Assembly: GCA_029931535.1 (NCBI GenBank) | Contig: JAQPZY010001579.1 | Location: forward strand, 1,540,501 to 1,604,500 | Length of the DNA stretch: 64,000 nt | Origin: Margaritifera margaritifera | Lineage: Eukaryota; Mollusca; Bivalvia; Unionida; Margaritiferidae | Direction: 5' to 3' | Shown: positions 1 to 64,000 of the stretch, one piece after another | Numbering within the stretch: position 1 is the first letter of the stretch | How the letters are laid out: every line of letters starts with the position of its first letter | The notes under the pieces: generated by a model | What the model was told of the DNA's origin: nothing | The model's database searches: none | Seen by the model: only the letters and a program-made list of their open reading frames with translations | Translations under genes and position numbers: made by a program

Positions 1-53
1 ATTTTTAAAATATATATGTGTAATTTATACTTCCTTCTGTCATTTCTTAATAG

Positions 54-59261
<59,208 letters not shown>

Positions 59262-59334
59262 GTACTTTTTTTGTAGGATTTATTATTATTTATAAATATA
59301 ATGTAAGTTTCTAAGATGTTGCAAAAAAAAGGAC

Positions 59335-59650
59335 AAAGGAAATTGTACAGTTCTCCATTGTTATTACATGGTAATTGGGTCCATAACTGCTGACTGCATT
59401 ATGTACAGAAGAACAAAGGAAATTGTACCGTTCTCCCTTGTTACAACATGGTAGTTGGGTCCATAACCGCTGGCTGCATTATGTACAGAAGAACAAAGGA
59501 AATTGTACAGCTCTCCCTTGTTACAACATGGTAGTTGGGTCTATAATTGCTGACTGCATTATGTACAGAAGAACAAAGGAAATTATACAGTTCTCCCTTG
59601 TTACAACATGGTAGTTGGGTCCGTAACTGCTGACTGCGTTATGTACAGAA
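59335..59650 (+). repeat. 80-bp tandem repeat, 4 copies
   Basis: The unit is gaacaaaggaaattgtacag / ttctcccttgttacaacatg / gtagttgggtccataactgc / tgactgcattatgtacagaa; the copies are near-identical. Confidence 0.93.
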
Positions 59651-59875
59651 TTGCTGTATAATGAGGATGATCGAAAATTTGATGATTATGTGTATGTGTG
59701 TCAGCGGGAAATAAACAAAACACCAGTCAGACGTATAATAAATAATTTTTGTTCATCTAAATGATATATATTTCTTCACCTCATGATATTTGTAAATTTA
59801 ATTTTGTTAAATAATAATGTTTTAAAATGGTAATCAACATATAATACAGTATTAAGCTTCATGTACATTTCCTTA

Positions 59876-61033
59876 AAGCCATATTATCATACATCTGATA
59901 AACCAATTCAAGCCATATTGTCATACATGTGATGGACCAATTCAAGCCATATTGTCATACATGTGATGGACCAATTCAAGCCATATTGTCATACATCTGA
60001 TAGACCAATTCAACCAATATTGTCATACATGTGATGGACCAATTCAAACCATATTGTCATACATGTGATGGACCAATTCAAGCCATATTGTCATACATGT
60101 GATGGACCAATTCAAGCCATATTGTCATACATGTGATGGACCAATTCAAGCCATATTGTCATACATGTGATGGACCAAGCCAAGCCATATTGTCATACAT
60201 GTGATGGACCAATTCAAGCCATATTGTCATACATGTGATGGACCAATTCAAACCATATTGTCATACATGTGATGGACCAATTCAAGCCATATTGTCATAC
60301 ATGTGATGGACCAATTCATGCCATATTGTCATACATGTGATGGACCAATTCTTGCCATATTGTAATACATGTGATGGACCAATTCAACCAATATTGTCAT
60401 ACATCTGATAGACCAATTCAACCAATATTGTCATACATCTGATGGACCAATTCAAGCCATATTGTCATACATGTGATGGACCAATTCATGCCATATTGTA
60501 ATACATGTGATGGACCAATTCAAGCCATATTGTCATACATGTGATGGACCAATTCAAGCCATATTGTCATACATGTGATGGACCAATTCAAGCCATATTG
60601 TCATACATGTGATGGACCAATTCATGCCATATTGTAATACATGTGATGGACAAATTCAACCAATATTGTCATACATCTGATAGACCAATTCAACCAATAT
60701 TGTCATACATCTGATGGACCAATTCAAGCCATATTGTCATACATGTGATGGACCAATTCATGCCATATTGTAATACATGTGATGGACCAATTCAAGCCAT
60801 ATTGTCATACATGTGATGGACCAATTCAAGCCATATTGTCATACATGTGATGGACCAATTCAAGCCATATTGTAATACATGTGATGGACCAATTCAAGTC
60901 ATATTGTCATACATGTGATGGACCAATTCAAGCCATATTGTCATACATGTGATGGACCAATTCAAACCATATTGTCATACATGTGATGGACCAATTCAAG
61001 CTATATTGTCATACATGTGATGGACCAATTCAA
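59876..61033 (+). repeat. 34-bp minisatellite, ~34 copies, with higher-order structure
   Basis: The unit is ttcaagccatattgtcatac plus atgtgatggaccaa. Variant units (ccaatattg, catctgatag, ttcatgcc, tgtaatac) recur as a block offset by 272 bp (60381 and 60653), i.e. eight units. Confidence 0.95.
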
Positions 61034-61494
61034 GTAGAATGGTTTCATTTTGGTGATGGGGTCCATAGTGATACTGTGTTATATCTGAATCACATTATAA
61101 TGAAGGACACTATAACGCATGAGAGCTGTGTGACTTCCTAGAATATGCCAATAGTGATAGTCTAAATAAAATGTATGCTAATTGAATTTACTTATATAAA
61201 TATGCATTAAATAAAAAGGAATAAAACCCCTCCTGAGGATGACATTCACTTTAAAACCACCTCACTAAAATGATTAAAAAATATTAAAGAACTGTATCTT
61301 TCTTAGAATATTAAGTAGATCCCAATACTAAGACAACCACAAAATTAGACCATTTTTCTCGAGTTCAGAGAGATTTTACTGTATATAGGTTTCTTCATTC
61401 GGTTTTCTGGAAATTTTGATTTTGATTTATAACATTGCTATAAAAGGTGAATTTGTATGCCTCCATTACATGCAGTGTAGTTACTTTGATTTTG

Positions 61495-61552
61495 TCATGT
61501 TAGACTGTCTGTCAGTCATGTTAGACTGTCTGTCATGTTAGACTGTCTGTCA
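61495..61552 (+). repeat. ~20-bp tandem repeat, 3 copies
   Basis: 'gtcatgttagactgtct' is repeated three times. Confidence 0.85.
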
Positions 61553-61599
61553 TAAGAAGCTTGTTACCAAAATTGGACAAAAATGGCTCAACATAGATG

Positions 61600-61870
61600 A
61601 AATTTTACTTACATATTTGTATTGATATGTAGATGACCTGATCATATTTTCATGCTATAAACAGCAGTATTTTAATATTTTACACATTTTTGATCTTTTT
61701 GAACAACAACCCTATTGTTATGATTAAACAAAATCAATTTGAGGAAGACAAATGAAATTTTGGTTCACATGTTTGTATGCATCTGTAGATAACCTGATTA
61801 GACTTTCAGGCTGTTACAGTAATTTTGCAAATTTGTTAGCACATTTTTGGTCTCTTTCGACATAGACTTT
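61600..61870. repeat. Two diverged units related to the 42900-43500 array
   Basis: 'gtagatgacctgatcat', 'gaggaagacaaatgaaattt' and 'cctgattagactttcagg' match the intron 9 array. Confidence 0.6.
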
Positions 61871-62002
61871 TAAAAATGGCATTTTCTGAAAAACAAAATT
61901 ATGCAAAGTCTGAAAATGTAATGCCATCAAATTACAGATGTCCACTTTGCAAAAGCAATGTTTGCTGTGCAGCATTAAATTTATTATTATTTTATTAAAG
62001 TC

Positions 62003-64000
62003 TTAAATGGCATTATTCATACAAAGTCTTTAAATGGCATTATTATTATCATCTGCAGTGTTGATACAAAGTTTTTAAATGGCATTATTATTATTGTATG
62101 CAGGGTTCATACAAAGTCTTTAAATGGCATTATTATTATTGTATGCAGGGTTCATACAAAGTCTTTAAATGGCATTATTATTATCTTATGCAGGGTTCAT
62201 ACAAAGTCTTTAAATGGCATTATTATTATCTTATGCAGGGTTCATACAAAGTCTTTAAATGGCATTATTATTATTTTATGCAGGGTTCATACAAAGTCTT
62301 TAAATGGCATTATTATTATCTTATGCAGGGTTCATACAAAGTCTTTAAATGGCATTATTATTATTTTATGCAGGGTTCATACAAAGTCTTTAAATGACAT
62401 TATTATTATCTTATGCAGGGTTCATACAAAGTCTTTAAATGGCATTATTATTATTTTATGCAGGGTTCATACAAAGTCTGGAAAATCTCATAAGAGTATG
62501 GGAAAAAAGAGTGCTTTTTTCGGACATGGAAAAAAAAGTCGTTAAATGGCATTATTTTATGCAAGGTTCATACAAAGTCTTTAAATGGCATTATTATTAT
62601 TTTATGCAGGGTTAATACAAAGTTTTTAAATGACATTATTATTATGTTATGCAGGGTTCATACAACGTCTTTAAATGGCATTATTATTATTTTATGCAGG
62701 GTTCATACAAAGTCTTTACATGGCATTATTATTATCTTATGCCGGGTTCATACAAAGTCTTTAAATGGCATTATTATTATCTTATGCAGGGTTCATACAA
62801 AGTTTTTAAATGACATTATTTTATGCAGGGTTCATACAAAGTCTTTACATGGCATTATTATTATCTTATGCCGGGTTCATACAAAGTCTTTAAATGTAAA
62901 TATTATTATCTTATGCAGGGTTCATACAAAGTTTCTAAATGGCATTATCTTATGCAGGGTTTATACAAAGTTTATAAATGGCATTATTTTATGCAGGGTT
63001 CATACAAAGTTTTTACATGGCATTATTATTATCTTATGCAGGGTTCATACAAAGTCTTTAAATGACATTATTATTATTTTATGCAGGGTTCATACAAAGT
63101 CTTTAAATGGCATTATCTTATGCAGGGTTCATACAAAGTCTTTAAATGGCATTATCTTATGCAGGGTTCATACAAAGTCTTTACATGGCATTATCTTATG
63201 CAGGGTTCATACAAAGTCTTTAAAATGGCATTATTTTATGCAGGGTTCATACAAAGTCTTTAAATGGCATTATCTTATGCAGGGTTCATACAAAGTCTTT
63301 ACATGGCATTATTATTATCTTATGCCAGGTTCATACAAAGTTTTTAAATGGCATTATTATTATCTTATGCAGGGTTCATACAAAGTCTTTAAATGGCATT
63401 ATCTTATGCAGGGTTCATACAAAGTCTTTAAATGGCATTATCGTATGCAGGGTTCATACAAAGTCTTTAAATGGCATTATTTTTTGCAGGGTTCATACAA
63501 AGTCTTTAAATGGCATTATCTTATGCAGGGTTCATACAAAGTCTTTAAATGGCATTATCTTATGCAGGGTTCATACAAAGTCTTTAAATGGCATTATTTT
63601 ATGCAGGGTTCATACAAAGTCTTTAAATGGCATTATCTTATGCAGGGTTCATACAAAGTCTTTAAATGGCATTATTATTATCTTATGCAGGGTTCATACA
63701 AAGTCTTTAAATGGCATTATCTTATGCAGAGTTCATGCAAAGTCTTTAAATGGCATTATCTTATGCAGGGTTCATACAAAGTTTTTAAATGGCATTATTA
63801 TTATCTTATGCAGGGTTCATACAAAGTCTTTAAATGGCATTATTATTATCTTATGCAGGGTTCATACAAAGTCTTTAAATGGCATTATTTTATGCAGGGT
63901 TCATACAAAGTCTTTAAATGGCATTATTTTATGCAGGGTTCATACAAAGTCTTTAAATGGCATTATTTTATGCAGGGTTCATACAAAGTTTTTAAATGGC
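62003..64000 (+). repeat. 39/45-bp minisatellite, more than 40 copies, runs off the window
   Basis: The unit is gggttcatacaaagtcttta / aatggcattattattatctt / atgca (45 bp), or lacks six bases (39 bp). Both are multiples of three, so open frames reading 'MQGSYKVFKWHY' arise. One unit is broken by a short insertion at 62480-62540. No exon is visible. Confidence 0.95.

Larger units (their letters stand above)
59335..61130. mobile_element. Enlarged relative of the 5773-6175 MITE
   Basis: Blocks shared in order with 5773-6175: 'gttacaacatggtagttggg' / 'ccataactgctgac'; 'aataataatgttttaaaa'; 'taagcttcatgt'; 'catattgtcatacat'; 'tggggtccatag'; 'cattataatgaag'; 'gagagctgtg' at the end. Two internal arrays account for the extra length. 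Confidence 0.8.

Noticed and set aside
59876..64000. Regular 34-bp and 39/45-bp arrays as a CRISPR
   Set aside because: The units are contiguous with no unique spacers, and the context is an animal intron.

Overview
This is animal genomic DNA: AT-rich, intron-rich and full of degenerate transposable elements. The repeat content (three DIRS-type tyrosine-recombinase retrotransposon copies, a Penelope-like element, I-like LINE 3' ends, hAT and pogo-like DNA elements, a tRNA-headed SINE, many MITEs, and arrays ending in a 'tgatatcaggccc...gggcct' motif) points to a lophotrochozoan, most likely a mollusc and perhaps a bivalve. That taxonomic call is an inference from repeat style and was not tested by search. 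Only one host gene is supported. It runs on the + strand through the whole window and is open at both ends. Thirteen exons (54-238, 5497-5664, 9751-9858, 13544-13621, 17713-17842, 22368-22471, 25238-25327, 32290-32331, 40659-40902, 44546-44917, 53998-54222, 55034-55317, 59184-59261) join with matching splice phases into 702 uninterrupted codons. The product is recognisable as the orthologue of STK11IP (LKB1-interacting protein 1, LIP1). It has an N-terminal LIP1-type region, leucine-rich repeats over exons 3-7, a basic/Ser-rich stretch in exon 9, a conserved 'GDDWLRAL' helix followed by a low-complexity tail in exon 10, and a PH-like domain over exons 12-13. The first coding exon lies upstream of the window and the C-terminal third lies downstream. 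The twelve introns (0.8-9.1 kb) hold everything else. Intron 1: two repeat-array families and an I-like LINE 3' end on the - strand carrying an hAT MITE with an 8-bp target duplication. Intron 2: a MITE (5773-6175) and a 1.1-kb TA-flanked element. Intron 3: a MITE array split by a 1.44-kb hAT element with 16-bp terminal repeats. Intron 4: a ~150-bp diverged array and a TA-flanked 1.1-kb element. Intron 5: a 47-bp array, an (AT)n tract abutting a Penelope-like fragment, and a long repeat-array element. Intron 6: another array and a nearly identical inverted repeat whose second copy is circularly permuted. Intron 7: DIRS copy 1. Intron 8: a 21-bp minisatellite, a foldback element, and DIRS copy 2 carrying a nested SINE and a nested pogo-like element. 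Intron 10: a double-hairpin MITE and DIRS copy 3. Intron 11: a 35-bp array and an inverted double-hairpin MITE. Intron 12: small MITEs and arrays. The region after exon 13 is an enlarged relative of the 5773-6175 MITE, inside which an 80-bp and a 34-bp array have grown, followed by a 39/45-bp minisatellite running off the end of the window. The most interesting structures are the circularly permuted inverted repeat at 24503-25197, the satellite growing inside a MITE at 59340-61130, the hAT insertion with a reconstructable empty site, and the paired double hairpins flanking exon 11. No protein-level system beyond the STK11IP orthologue and dead transposon genes was seen.
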